Assembly (NCBI GenBank): GCA_965207045.1
Contig: OZ242261.1
Location: 806,001 to 870,000, forward strand
Direction: 5' to 3'
Length of the DNA: 64,000 nt
Source of the DNA: G965207045 sp965207045
GTDB taxonomy: Bacteria; Pseudomonadota; Alphaproteobacteria; Rickettsiales; Anaplasmataceae
Of this stretch, positions 18,490 to 28,719 are shown in pieces. A program made the translations under genes and the position numbers. The notes under the pieces were generated by a model. The model was not told the origin of the DNA, made no database searches, and saw only the letters and a program-made list of their open reading frames with translations. The first letter of the stretch is position 1. Each line of letters begins with the position of its first letter.

Positions 18490-18576
18490 GCCCTTATGGT
18501 GGAATTGGTAGACGCGACAGACTCAAAATCTGTTGTCCGCAAGGATGTGCTGGTTCGAGTCCGGCTAAGGGCACCA
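18490..18576 (+). tRNA. tRNA-Leu (anticodon CAA)
   Basis: A complete class II tRNA with encoded CCA. The acceptor stem GCCCTTA pairs with TAAGGGC. The D-arm contains GGAATTGGTAGACGC, typical of leucine tRNAs. The anticodon stem CAGA/TCTG encloses the loop CTCAAAA, giving anticodon CAA (UUG codons). A long variable arm follows (GTTGTCCGCAAGGATGTGC), then the T-loop GGTTCGAGTCC. A class II tRNA with a D-arm of this form is Leu rather than Ser. Confidence 0.97.
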
Positions 18577-18845
18577 ATTACATAAAAAAACAAGTCATTC
18601 AAAAAAAAGTTTTTTTCCACTAAAAACTCAGAGCAAAAAAACAGCAATATTAATCACTGCCAAAATAATTTTATAAAAAATCAAATATTCTTTTCCACAA
18701 TTGTATGATATGTATTTAAAAATATTAACTTTACTAAAGCCATGCTGTATAATATTGATTTTTCCCTATATAAATTTATCTAAGTTTAAGAACAAAAAAT
18801 AGACAGATTAATAAAGATTCCAGTTATATAGAACATAAATAATTA

Positions 18846-20044
18846 TTACTCATACTGCACAATTTGATCCAAGACACAATATTCTTCTTTCATTTTAACA
18901 TTCATCAACATTTGACTTAAATTAATCACTTTGCCATTTTTTGGCTTATCTTGCACACTAAAAATCTACAAAATTAGTTTCAGACAGCTTAATCTACTAT
19001 TTATGTTAGCTTGTTTTTCTCTATCAGATGAGCTTGCTACTAACCATTTATAACTGCTCGAATAGTGGACGTGAAGGATAAATGTCATAAAATCGCTTCT
19101 ATCCTATAATAGGCTTTGCTCACTTATGTACTTTTTGTGATTGCAACAACTTCTGACTAAGATCCAGTGCTAAAATTTTTGGAGTATAGGTCGTACTTTA
19201 AAAACATTCATTATGAGTAAAGGTTAGCCCATAATCCTTACTTTCTTGATCTTACGACTGATGTTGTTTAATACTAAATCTTCTTCTCCATCTCCCATCT
19301 GAAGTATACATAAATCATAAAAATCTTCTAAGCCTTGAAAATTACCCGGCCTTAATCCTTCTTGCAAATAGGTTTTCAGACAATATTTATCATCATTTTC
19401 TCAGTCAAGTCCAGAGAATCCATCATAAGAAAAAAATGTCCTACGTACATAAATTCTAGACATTTTTATTCTATACTTAGAAAGAAATTCTATTTGTACA
19501 TAGTGCAAACTATAATTTCTATCATCCATGCCACAAGATTGACGATTGTTTGCATCAATAAAACTTTTTTACTATTTTAAACATCAATTTTACTTTTCGT
19601 ATTCTTATCAGCATTTGCTAAAATAATGGATAAAAGCGGACTAGAGATTGAATTTATAGAACAAAGAACCACTGAGAAACCACCAAATTCCTCACTAGAA
19701 ACATACAAAGCATTTCTTATATATTTTTTTTATCCCGGCTTTAACGCTTCAGATTCTATGATCAGGATTAACCATTATTTCTTCTTTTTTTCTGCCACAG
19801 AAATAGTATTTATACATTTCCCTGTTAATGACCCCCTACAGCTACTAGTTTAGAATTTCGTATCACTTTCTACAGCTCTCTTACATACCTGTATATTCTT
19901 TTACCCAGCACTCCTATTGCTTCTCTGACATCTTCTTTTTTCCAGGTCAAAATCATCAATTATTGTTGACGCGTTCTCAGTAGCATCTGAAAAGTTGATC
20001 TTCATGTCACCAGACCAATTAATAACTTCACTACTGGAATACAT
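18846..20044 (-). pseudogene. Decayed gene, unknown family
   Basis: No gene is intact between tRNA-Leu and 20224, but the minus strand holds stretches of protein-like reading broken by stops and frameshifts. From an ATG at 20044 it reads MYSSSEVINWSGDMKINF and on to about IIDDFD. After a frameshift comes WKKEDVREAIGVLGKRIYRY. Further down are YLQEGLRPGNFQGLEDFYDL, MGDGEEDLVLNNISRKIKKV and a final piece INLSQMLMNVKMKEEYCVLD with a stop at 18846. The order and spacing suit one gene of roughly 400 codons. I do not recognise the product. The bases from 18577 to 18845 show nothing else. Confidence 0.5.
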
Positions 20045-20165
20045 ATTGTGCTAACTAGATTGAATTGTTATTTTAAATAATAAATAAAGTATGTAAACTT
20101 GCCAACTTAGGCAACCCGACCTAAACTACAAATATACATAAAGTGCTTGTTTGCTAAAATAAACC

Positions 20166-20194
20166 TTGATATGTACCACGTTGAATTATATATT
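20166..20194 (+). promoter_or_regulatory. Promoter of the 309-residue basic protein gene
   Basis: TTGATA at 20166-20171 and TATATT at 20189-20194 are separated by exactly 17 bases and lie 29 bases before the ATG at 20224. A similar arrangement (TTGATC, 17 bases, TATGAT) precedes the similarly built gene at 36278. Confidence 0.5.
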
Positions 20195-20223
20195 GAATCT
20201 TTTAATAAATACAAAAGATTTGT

Positions 20224-21153
20224 ATGAACATATGGAAATTACTTATATTAGTTATGTCTTCTCAAAAAGCTGCAGGAGAGAACCTTAAAGACAATAGGAA
20301 TACTCACAACAGTAATAGAGCTTTTAAAGTAGCTAACCCTGTTCAAAATCTTGCGGATTTTAGCTCTGATAACAACAATTTAGTAATACAACGCCCTAAT
20401 ATTCACCATAACACACAGCTTCCAATTACACAAAAGACACTAAAAGACATTTTTCAGAAAAATGAACCAGAGAAAAGTGAAAACACAAGAAGTGAAACTA
20501 ATAAAAGGAAAAGGAAAAGGAAACGAGCTTACAAAAAAGCAAGAAGATTTTTAGAAAGACACAATGAACGTCCAAAGCTAAGCAAAGTAAAGTTAGGTTC
20601 CTGTTTGATTGAATATTTTGCTGTCCAATGTAGTTTAAACCATGCTGTTAATTTGAGCCAACAAAATACGTTTGTGCAAACAACTATTTATTTTCTTGCG
20701 ATTGCTTCTTCATTATTTCAAAATTACTTAAATTGTCTTAAAGAGTATGCTAATCATAGTTCATTAATTTCTCAAAACACCATACAAAAAATATATAAAG
20801 ATATTTTAGGATATTGCTTATACAAACAGATGCGAAATAATCCCGATTCTGGAGAACCAGAGTTAGTTGATGTAAATCAGTGTTACGGCATTACCCAAAA
20901 TGTAAATGTGCAACTTAAAGCTTCATGGTTTTCTTTCTTGAAAGAAAAATATAATAATGCTTGGAAGTTTGCAGTGTTAGCAAGCTGCGGATTATCACAT
21001 GCAAAGCAAGAATGTCAAGAGAAAAAAGACAATAATAGTAGCCTCGTCCCTGAACTAGGAGAGTTGCAATCCTGTTGTCCTCCTTCAATAATTAGGCAAG
21101 CCAATACTGATGAGGGCTTTTCTTGCAGTAAAATCACTAATTTTTGGAAATAA
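20224..21153 (+). CDS. Hypothetical protein with NLS-like basic block (putative effector)
   Basis: A 309-residue protein of no family I recognise. Residues 1-17 are moderately hydrophobic (MNIWKLLILVMSSQKAAG) and could be a weak signal. Residues 20-90 are hydrophilic and asparagine-rich. A strongly basic block NKRKRKRKRAYKKARRF follows (about 97-113), which looks like a eukaryotic nuclear localisation signal. The rest is helical, with a central hydrophobic helix and many cysteines. It has its own promoter and lies beside the decayed region. The gene at 36278 has the same layout (MNI start, Asn-rich N-terminus, basic KKRKG/RKKQ block, helical C-terminal half), although I cannot align the C-terminal halves. 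Host targeting is an inference. Confidence 0.7.
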   Translation: MNIWKLLILVMSSQKAAGENLKDNRNTHNSNRAFKVANPVQNLADFSSDNNNLVIQRPNIHHNTQLPITQKTLKDIFQKNEPEKSENTRSETNKRKRKRKRAYKKARRFLERHNERPKLSKVKLGSCLIEYFAVQCSLNHAVNLSQQNTFVQTTIYFLAIASSLFQNYLNCLKEYANHSSLISQNTIQKIYKDILGYCLYKQMRNNPDSGEPELVDVNQCYGITQNVNVQLKASWFSFLKEKYNNAWKFAVLASCGLSHAKQECQEKKDNNSSLVPELGELQSCCPPSIIRQANTDEGFSCSKITNFWK

Positions 21154-21156
21154 AGT

Positions 21157-21560
21157 ACTTAATTCACACAGCCTTTATTTTTTTGACTTAGGCGGTCAAT
21201 GATTGGCACTACTATATACTTTCTCATGTATGTCAGCTCCAAAAGATCAATTATGACAGCAATAGATAACATAAATAATGCTCACAAGATAAATAGTGCT
21301 GTGATAGAGCTTCGTTTCCCGCTACTTTCAAAATATCTCCTGATAACATCTTTGTCTCTTACCAAGGGCATCACAACAAAACAATATTTTTTTATAAGAA
21401 AGAGTGTTTAACTTTTTAGTGTCCAGATAAAATCTGAAATAGCATATGAATAACCATATACAATATTTGTCAAAAATCAATAATTCCAATACAAGCTACG
21501 CAGCTTTAAAAGAACTCTATATGCATAAGTCAACCTTGCATACCAACACAGCATTAACTT
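21157..21560 (-). pseudogene. Possible gene relic
   Basis: The gap between the 309-residue protein and gmk has no intact gene. The minus strand reads, in one frame with internal TAA and TGA stops, LVRDKDVIRRYFESSGKRSS, then ALFMLSIAVIIDLLELTYMR, then KYIVVPIIDRLSQKNKG. This looks like a broken membrane protein, but the evidence is only the protein-like composition. No function can be assigned. No RNA gene is visible. Confidence 0.25.
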
Positions 21561-21584
21561 TAACATGAAAACATTCTTAATATT

Positions 21585-22214
21585 CTATTCCTCTTCTACC
21601 ACAAGTTCCTTAATAAACTTCTCCAAGTTTTTCTTATTCTTAACTTTTGCTCTTTCACTTTTCACTATTGCTCTCAGTTCCTTAATAGCTTCTTCTATTT
21701 TGTTATTCACTACAACATAGTCATATTCATTGTAATGTACAATCTCATTTTTTGCTTCCTTTATCCTTCTTTCTATGACATTATGCCTATCTAAAGAGCG
21801 ACTATGTAAACGCTCTCTTAACTCCTTAAGAGATGGTGGTAAGAGAAAAATGTTGACTGTTTCTGTTTTGGCCGAAATCTGCTGAGAACCTTGCCAATCA
21901 ATACAGCACAAAACATCCTTACCACTATCTAGAAGATATTTAACATATTTCCTAGGCGTTCCATAATAATAACCAAATATAGCAGCATACTCTAACATCA
22001 TATCGCTTTCACACAAATTTTGAAATTCCTTTTCATCAAGAAAAAAATAATCCTCACCATGAACCTCACCTTCTCTAGTCGGCCTAGTAGTTGCTGAAAT
22101 TGACCTAACAATATTTTTATCCTCCGCTGTCAATAAACTAGCCATAGTAGTTTTACCAGCTCCAGAAGGAGATGATAGTATAAACAATATTCCCTTATGA
22201 TCTAAAACTGGCAT
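21585..22214 (-). CDS. gmk: Guanylate kinase
   Basis: Gmk phosphorylates GMP to GDP with ATP in cytoplasmic purine metabolism. At 209 residues it is a normal length. Visible: the P-loop SSPSGAGKTT (about 13-22), the GMP-binding region SISATTRPTREGEVHGEDYFF, and the ALRSR-equivalent segment RLHSRSLDRHNVIERR with catalytic arginines. The C-terminal tail is lysine- and glutamate-rich. The pentapeptide-repeat gene ends only 19 bases before this start on the same strand, so the two are probably one transcript. Confidence 0.96.
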   Translation of the reverse strand: MPVLDHKGILFILSSPSGAGKTTMASLLTAEDKNIVRSISATTRPTREGEVHGEDYFFLDEKEFQNLCESDMMLEYAAIFGYYYGTPRKYVKYLLDSGKDVLCCIDWQGSQQISAKTETVNIFLLPPSLKELRERLHSRSLDRHNVIERRIKEAKNEIVHYNEYDYVVVNNKIEEAIKELRAIVKSERAKVKNKKNLEKFIKELVVEEE

Positions 22215-22233
22215 TACGTAATAAAAATTACTC

Positions 22234-23970
22234 TTACTTTAATAGCGCTTGTGAAAAATCGACTCCATAAATATGAGCTTCATCAAAACTTGTTCCTTCT
22301 AACAAAGCACCTTCAAAGAGGGTATCAAATAATCTAGCTTGTGTAAAATTAGCACCACTTAAATTACTATAAGAAAAATCAGTATTATAAAGTATAGATT
22401 TAGAAAAATCAGCATTTTTTAGATCCATATCGCGCAATTGTAGAAAAGAATAATTTACTCCTACAAAATCACCCTCCTTTGCATAACTCATCAAATCCTC
22501 AATGGTTGTAATCGCCCCCATACCAACTACTTCTTTTTTTATTTTGTTTTGTCCTGCATTTAGTAACATTACAGTATTACCTAACCTTGAGTTGGTAAAC
22601 TTCAGATTATTAAAACCATTACCAGCAAAGCTAGAACTTTGAATTGAAGAATTATTTATGCTTACTCCATTAAATTCACTCTTAGTAATAGCAACTTTGT
22701 TCAAAGATGAGCTTTCTATTTTTACTGAAGTTAAACTTAATTCTTGAAAATTACTATAGTCAAAACCGACATTATACGCACTAACATCATCAAATACAAC
22801 AGCATGCCAATTTGAACCTTTGATATTAACATCACGCATTACAGAACCAGAAAGCCTTATCTGGTTAATATTAGAATTATACATTTCAACATTAATAAAG
22901 TGTGAGCTTGTAAAATCATTAAATTTAAAAGGTGACTCTGTCCATTGAACATCTTGAAAAAAATCATTAATAAAAATACTATTACCTATTTTGCTTCTCT
23001 TTATAAAAGCATTACTAAAATCACAGTTTAAGAACACAGAATTATGAAGATCCACATCACTTATTTTCACATCACTTAAATTACTATCAGAAATTACAAC
23101 ACCTTTCAAAAAAGCACGTTCAAAAACAACAGATTGTAAATTAACCTTGTTGAGATATGAATACTCAAGATTAATATTAGTACAGTCAGCAGAGCTCATA
23201 TCAGCTAAAGAAAGATTAGAAGATTTAAGCAAAACATTTTCCATATATGCATTACTTAGATTTACACCAGTTAGATCAGATTTAGATAACACAGATCCAT
23301 ACATTATGGTGTTTTTCATACTTGCAAAACTTAATTTTGAGTTATAAAAGTTGCTCTCGCTCAAGTCAGTGTCATTAAAATTTGACAATACCATCTTAGA
23401 TTTTTCAGCACTAACCTTATACATCACAGAATTCTGTAAATCAGAACCCGAAAAATTGGAAAAATTTAAATTCGCAAAAGAAAAGTTAGCAGCTAAGGCA
23501 GTTACTCCCACCGCAACCACTTCAACTAGACTTGCTCTTTCAAAATTACTGTAACTAATATCTGAAGCACTAATATCTGATTGAGACATCTCAGCATTAT
23601 AAAATAATGCCCCTTTAAAATCAGAATCCTTGCATGAGCTATTATACAAGTCAGAATAGGAAAAGTTAGCATCAGTTGCCGTTACATTATTAAAAGAAGT
23701 ATGTGAAAGGATAGAATAACTAAAATTAGCCTTTGAAAGATTTGCACCATCAAACTTAGCACCTCTTAAGTCCAAAGCACGAAAATCAGCTCCAACTAAA
23801 TTTGTCCCAAACTCAGCAACAAAATCAGCTTTTATACCCTTCTCTCTAGATTTCTTCATAAATTGTTCAAAAATCTCATTAGAAAATGACACAGAAGCCT
23901 CTTCTATATTACCCTGTGTATATGCCCTTCCACATAATAACAATACTAATAAAAAAAATATTCTTAACAT
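22234..23970 (-). CDS. Secreted pentapeptide-repeat protein
   Basis: A 578-residue protein with a clear signal peptide (MLRIFFLLVLLLCGRAYTQG). After about 60 residues, nearly the whole chain consists of pentapeptide repeats of the A(D/N)LXX type, for example ADFRALDLRGAKFDGANLSK. In the middle they diverge to S/N-rich repeats (NFSYSDLYNSS). Such repeats fold as a right-handed quadrilateral beta helix. A short non-repeat insert near residues 490-510 (NKIKKEVVGMGAITTIEDLM) separates the last repeat block. Export to the periplasm or surface is supported by the signal peptide. The binding partner is unknown. It lies between gmk and a surface autotransporter locus. Confidence 0.88.
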   Translation of the reverse strand: MLRIFFLLVLLLCGRAYTQGNIEEASVSFSNEIFEQFMKKSREKGIKADFVAEFGTNLVGADFRALDLRGAKFDGANLSKANFSYSILSHTSFNNVTATDANFSYSDLYNSSCKDSDFKGALFYNAEMSQSDISASDISYSNFERASLVEVVAVGVTALAANFSFANLNFSNFSGSDLQNSVMYKVSAEKSKMVLSNFNDTDLSESNFYNSKLSFASMKNTIMYGSVLSKSDLTGVNLSNAYMENVLLKSSNLSLADMSSADCTNINLEYSYLNKVNLQSVVFERAFLKGVVISDSNLSDVKISDVDLHNSVFLNCDFSNAFIKRSKIGNSIFINDFFQDVQWTESPFKFNDFTSSHFINVEMYNSNINQIRLSGSVMRDVNIKGSNWHAVVFDDVSAYNVGFDYSNFQELSLTSVKIESSSLNKVAITKSEFNGVSINNSSIQSSSFAGNGFNNLKFTNSRLGNTVMLLNAGQNKIKKEVVGMGAITTIEDLMSYAKEGDFVGVNYSFLQLRDMDLKNADFSKSILYNTDFSYSNLSGANFTQARLFDTLFEGALLEGTSFDEAHIYGVDFSQALLK

Positions 23971-24078
23971 ACATTTATTTTAACACTGTGTAATACTAAC
24001 ATTATAGAGTAAAAAAATACTTGTAGTAAATTAGTTAAGTAGCATAAATAATAACACTTTGATTGAGAGTCAAATAAA

Positions 24079-27000
24079 TCATGGACGTTTTATGGTCACA
24101 TCAATATCCAAGCCATTACACGTATTTCCACTTCCTGTACGATTATTGGGTGCATTGTCATCATTTATACAGGATATGTCATTAGAATTCATAGTATTAT
24201 TCATCAAAACATCTATATCACTATAATTAAATCGAATAGCAGCGTGATTACCTTCTGCGGTAAACTCATTTTCTGCAAACATATTTGATAAGCTTGTTCC
24301 TTGAATATATACAGCTTCAGCATCATTTGCATTTATTATGTTAGCTTCAAATAGACTATCCGAGCTTTCAGTCTTAATGACTATACCGTGATTCTTCGTG
24401 TTAATTTCATTCCTTAAAAATTCATTATCTATACTACCAACATTAAGATCTATACCATAATCATCACCATTATTTACATTAATCACATTATCAGCAATAA
24501 CGCTATTTTTTAGTTTTCCATTATAGACAATCCCACTACCATGAGAATCAATTTGATTGCCAACAAACATATTTTCCTCACCATCGCCATTTATAACTAT
24601 AGAGGCTGTTGCAGAAGTTAGAAAACTATTGTCGATAACTTTATTATTTGTATTTACACCATATATTCTTAAAGCATTATCTGAAGCTCCACCTGTTTTT
24701 ACTGTATTGCCAATTATTTCATTGTTATGTTTATGTGCATCACTAAAAAATCCTATAGCATCAGCATCATCACCATTTGTACTAATAGAGTTATTAATAA
24801 TCTTATTATTATCTACAATGCTACTAAATCTTATACCTTCAGCCCTACTTCCACTTGTTCTAATCACATTTCCTGACAATACGTTGTTGATACTATTTTT
24901 TGAGAAAGCCATAGCATATCCATAATCGTGATATGTACTAATCACGTTATCAGATAATATGTTATCATAAGTATCGTTCATAAAATAAATACCACGAGAC
25001 ATTGCATCAATCTCATTACCAGATAACTCACTATAAGAAGCAACACCCCTAATAATAACACCATGATAATCATGTTCTTCAATAAAATTATCAGATAATG
25101 TGATATTGTAAGCATCACCCTCAATATCAATACCGTTACCATAAGAGTCAATCACATTGCCTGATAGCACACTGCTAGAAGCATCACCTTTGACCAATAT
25201 ACCACGAGAATTATAGCTATGTATATTAATTGCATTACCTGATAACTCACTATCAGAAATATTACCTGTAACCAATATACCACGAGTACTCTCACCTCTT
25301 ACGTCAATCACATTATCAGATAATGTGCTATTGTGAGCACTACCGCTAATATTAACGCCATTATTTGTCGAATCAATGACATTGTCCGATACTACGCTAT
25401 TATAGGTATCATTAAAAATATTAATACCATAACCAATTGCTTTTATCTCATTTTTAGAGAATTTGTTATTAGTACTCACACCATTAACAGAGATAGCAGC
25501 ACCATTATCGCCATCCACTGTAATGACATTATTCGATAATACACTATCATAAATATCGTTCCTAATATCAATACCGTTGAACACTGCATTAATCATGTTA
25601 CCCGATAACACACTATTAGAAGTAGAACCCACAATAATGACACCATTATAATCATGTTCTTCAATAACATTACCAGATAACGTGATATTGCGAGAATCAC
25701 CTTCAATAACAATACCGTTACCATATGAATCAATCACGTTATCTAGTAACACACTGTCATAAGCATTACCTTTGATTGATATACCACTAGAATTTGCTTT
25801 ATGTGCATCAATTACATTACCCGATAACACACTATCAGAAATATTACCTGCAATAAATATACCATGAACCTCATCAATACCTCCTATTACTTCAATCACA
25901 TTATCAATAATAAGAGTGTCAGACACACCTGAAGAAAATTTTATTCCTGAAGAACTCTGTCCAGTAGCGCTAAACGAATTCCCTGATATTAAATTACCTA
26001 TAGAGTCATTATTAAAAATTAATGAGTCTAGGTAGTCTCCACTCGTGTTAATTGAATTCCTTAAAAACTCATTATTTGCACTATAAGAGTTGAAAACGAT
26101 ACCAACTCCACCTGAGTTAATAATGTTATCAGCAATAACACTATTCTGCAGCCCTGCATCATAGACTATAGCTGTTCCAGAAGTAGTAATAATATTATTG
26201 TTTATGGCTGAATCTGCAATATTACTTCCAAAATAAATACCAGGCCTTTTTATACCACTTGTGCTTATTTCACTATTCTCAATAATTATATTTTTTGCAT
26301 TTTCTGTAATTTCAATCGCTGATTTATTACTATCACCCTTTGCAATAACTTCAAAACCAATTAATGCATTACCATCTTTTAACGTGAAAACAGAATCACC
26401 AACTAAATTAGAAATTTGTGTCTTTTGTGTTTCATTATATTTTTTATCATAAGAATAGCCTTTACCATATAACTTCTGTCCTTCTTTTAATATTACAGAC
26501 TTTGTCACCACTTCATCTTTTTGTATTACTAATGTAGCATTCTGTGGATGATCATCGACTACTTGTTGTAAGTTACCATTGTTATGTACCAAATATACGT
26601 TGGATAAGCCAGTTCTATAACCGTACACACCCATCCTACGATTTGTACGGGGAATGATTTTGTTTGTTTTTTTATTTGGTGGAGCAAGAGTAATTTGAGT
26701 ACCAATACCAAGAGCAAACTAATGCTCATATAGATCATCATACTGATAGCCAACAGAAATATGAAAATCAATCGGGCTCTCAGGAACACCAATACTATTT
26801 TCATATTTGGCATTAGCGCCCACACCATTAAATTTATTTCCCACTTCGTTTGAAAAGCGATAATGATTGATACCTAACGATAGTACCTTCAGCTTTACTA
26901 ATAATTCAGAATCAAAACCTGAATAAAGGAAATCACTTTTTTGGGGTAAATATATATTACTTTTAAACTCAAAATGATCATTTAATAACTCAAAGCCACC

Positions 27001-27339
27001 TACGTATTGTTCAAATGGATTTTCTGTTTTATAGTAGTCGTAAAAGCCGTTTAGACCGAAAGTAATTGATTTATTTAAGTCATGTCTATAACCTAAGCCT
27101 AAATGAGTACCAGAAAGATCTACATCTTTATTTGAAGAGGTTTTCAGATCAGCAAAAAGCAAGCTATTTTGGTTATGAATTATAGGAGATAACATTCCTG
27201 CATAAAACGTAGACTGACTATGATCAGTCATGCCCTTAGTTTTCTCAACACCCAAATTAATGCTTGAAATATAACTAGAAAAAGCTGAAAAAGAAAAGCA
27301 CGAATATGATATTACGACCGCAATCACTGATCTATACAT
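24079..27339 (-). pseudogene. Inverse autotransporter (intimin/invasin type) with beta-helix passenger, split by one in-frame TAG
   Basis: Two open frames lie in the same reading frame. The first part (27339-26719, 206 residues) has a signal peptide and an intimin/invasin-like beta-barrel: SINLGVEKTKGMTDHSQSTF, LGLGYRHDLNKSITFGLNGF, FHISVGYQYDDLYEH. A single TAG at 26721-26719 follows. Reading on in the same frame gives FALGIGTQITLAPPNKKTNK, the expected last barrel strand and linker, then the second part from the ATG at 26634 (851 residues). That part is a long right-handed beta helix of NosD-like repeats (SGNVIDSYGNGIDIEGD) ending in a short tail. So one gene of about 1,086 codons is interrupted by one amber codon. 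Without readthrough the passenger would not be displayed. No frameshift is needed, and both parts are otherwise well preserved. Confidence 0.8.
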
Positions 27340-27442
27340 AAAGAAGAGCTTTACATAACCAGCAGAACTATATATTGTGATTCCTACAAAATTATTAATG
27401 ATATATCAAAAATTGCCGACTTGATCTAAGTCAGAGCAAAAT

Positions 27443-27873
27443 TTAACGCCCTCTACCCCTTTCTCTACCTTGAGATGTATTTTGAGCTCTTACCTTTATC
27501 TGCCAAGTTCCTAACTTATTAGAAAATTTTGTTCCCATTAATTTCTTTATGTTACTTATATACTGTAGCTGTGTCATGATAACTAACTTGGTCCATTTTC
27601 CGATTGGCTTATGTATGTCAACTATCCTTGATTCAGTAAAATGCACTTCTTGATGCATCTTACTATTTCTAATATTTTCCTTATGTTTCTCTATTTGGCG
27701 CTGTTTTTTTTCTAGATACCTTTCATGTTCTTCATTTTTTTCACTTTTTTTTTTAATTTATCTAAAATTTCAACTAAGACGTATTTAGGTAGCAAATAAA
27801 CAAAAAGATAGAAAACCAAGACTAAAGAAGACAGCAGAAATAGAATTAGCAAAAAACTAAAAAACCAAAACAT
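27443..27873 (-). pseudogene. Membrane-anchored coiled-coil protein with A10 frameshift
   Basis: From the ATG at 27873 the minus strand reads MFWFFSFLLILFLLSSLVLV, a strong membrane anchor, then YLLPKYVLVEILDKLKKK. It then meets an A10 run (T10 at 27745-27754 on the plus strand), after which the frame soon stops. One extra A restores a continuous frame to 27443: SEKNEEHERYLEKKQRQIEK (coiled coil), then ESRIVDIHKPIGKWTKLVIM and a C-terminus ending GRERGRGR. The total is about 143 residues. The ATG overlaps the stop of the upstream gene as TAATG, the usual sign of coupled translation, so this is a real gene. It is either inactivated, rescued by slippage, or affected by a homopolymer sequencing error. 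Function unknown. Confidence 0.65.
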
Positions 27874-28571
27874 TATCTAACCTTTATCCTATACTTTGTA
27901 AATAAGTATTTATTTAACAACAAAAACTGTAAAAATTTCTTTACACTCTCAGAATCTTTATCTTTCATAACTAACAACTGATATTTCAGAGGTTTATAAA
28001 GATCATCCGGAACATCAGCTATCAGACCTAAACCAACACCATCACTATGTAACAGCAGACCTATACCTTTTCTCCTTTTTAATAATTCAATCGCAATATC
28101 CTCACTCCTGACCTGAACAATATCATCTAAACCTATTGACGATAAGATCTCACTAGATAACAACCCAGACATACTTTTATTCTTATTTACTATGACTATA
28201 GAATTAAATTTCGACAAATATCTAATTTCATTTTTGAAATCACCATCAAATCTAATTTGATAATCCAGAACAGAAAACAAAGCCAGGTTATCGTAACCCA
28301 AAGTAATTATCTCTTTTGCTTGCAAAAAATCAACTTTACTTTCATCCATAGTAATTACTATATCAGTATCTTTCGTTTTAAGATTAAGTAAATTCCCATA
28401 ATCACTCAATTGAACTGCAACACTTACATAGCTAATTTGAGTATATTCTCGAACAGCTTCTCGTATAGGATCAGCCAAGTTTGAATCTACTAAAAGATTT
28501 ATTTCAGAGATACTTTTAGCATGTGCTCCATAGGAAAGCATAATAGCTAATATTACATATAAAAATCTCAT
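27873..28571 (-). CDS. Periplasmic substrate-binding-like protein (ModA-like)
   Basis: About 232 residues from the ATG at 28571 (an upstream in-frame start at 28592 would place seven residues before the signal peptide). Signal peptide MRFLYVILAIMLSYGAHAKS. The mature part resembles the molybdate-binding-like periplasmic fold: the strand ISEINLLVDSNLADPIREAV, then DIVITMDESKVDFLQAKEII, and a C-terminal KDKDSESVKKFLQFLL segment. No transporter membrane or ATPase genes lie beside it, so the ligand and partner are unknown. The stop codon overlaps the start of the coiled-coil membrane gene (TAATG). Confidence 0.65.
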   Translation of the reverse strand: MRFLYVILAIMLSYGAHAKSISEINLLVDSNLADPIREAVREYTQISYVSVAVQLSDYGNLLNLKTKDTDIVITMDESKVDFLQAKEIITLGYDNLALFSVLDYQIRFDGDFKNEIRYLSKFNSIVIVNKNKSMSGLLSSEILSSIGLDDIVQVRSEDIAIELLKRRKGIGLLLHSDGVGLGLIADVPDDLYKPLKYQLLVMKDKDSESVKKFLQFLLLNKYLFTKYRIKVR

Positions 28572-28719
28572 ATTTACTAAAAGCAATCTCACACAACTTT
28601 ACTAACATAAAATAAGAACAATAAATAAAAAAAATGATATTTTCCAATGTATATTGACGCATAATTTACTTATGTCTAATATCCTTATTATTATCAAATC
28701 CTTCTTAATAAGAAATTTT

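Noticed and set aside
19362..19853. Two short plus-strand open frames in the decayed region
   Set aside because: They have no start signals and overlap protein-like minus-strand relics, so I treat them as shadows.
21199..21411. 70-residue plus-strand open frame
   Set aside because: Composition is poor and the minus strand of the same stretch reads more like a decayed membrane protein.
26559..26828. 89-residue minus-strand open frame across the amber site
   Set aside because: It lies in another frame from both autotransporter parts, which continue into each other in a single frame; this one is chance.
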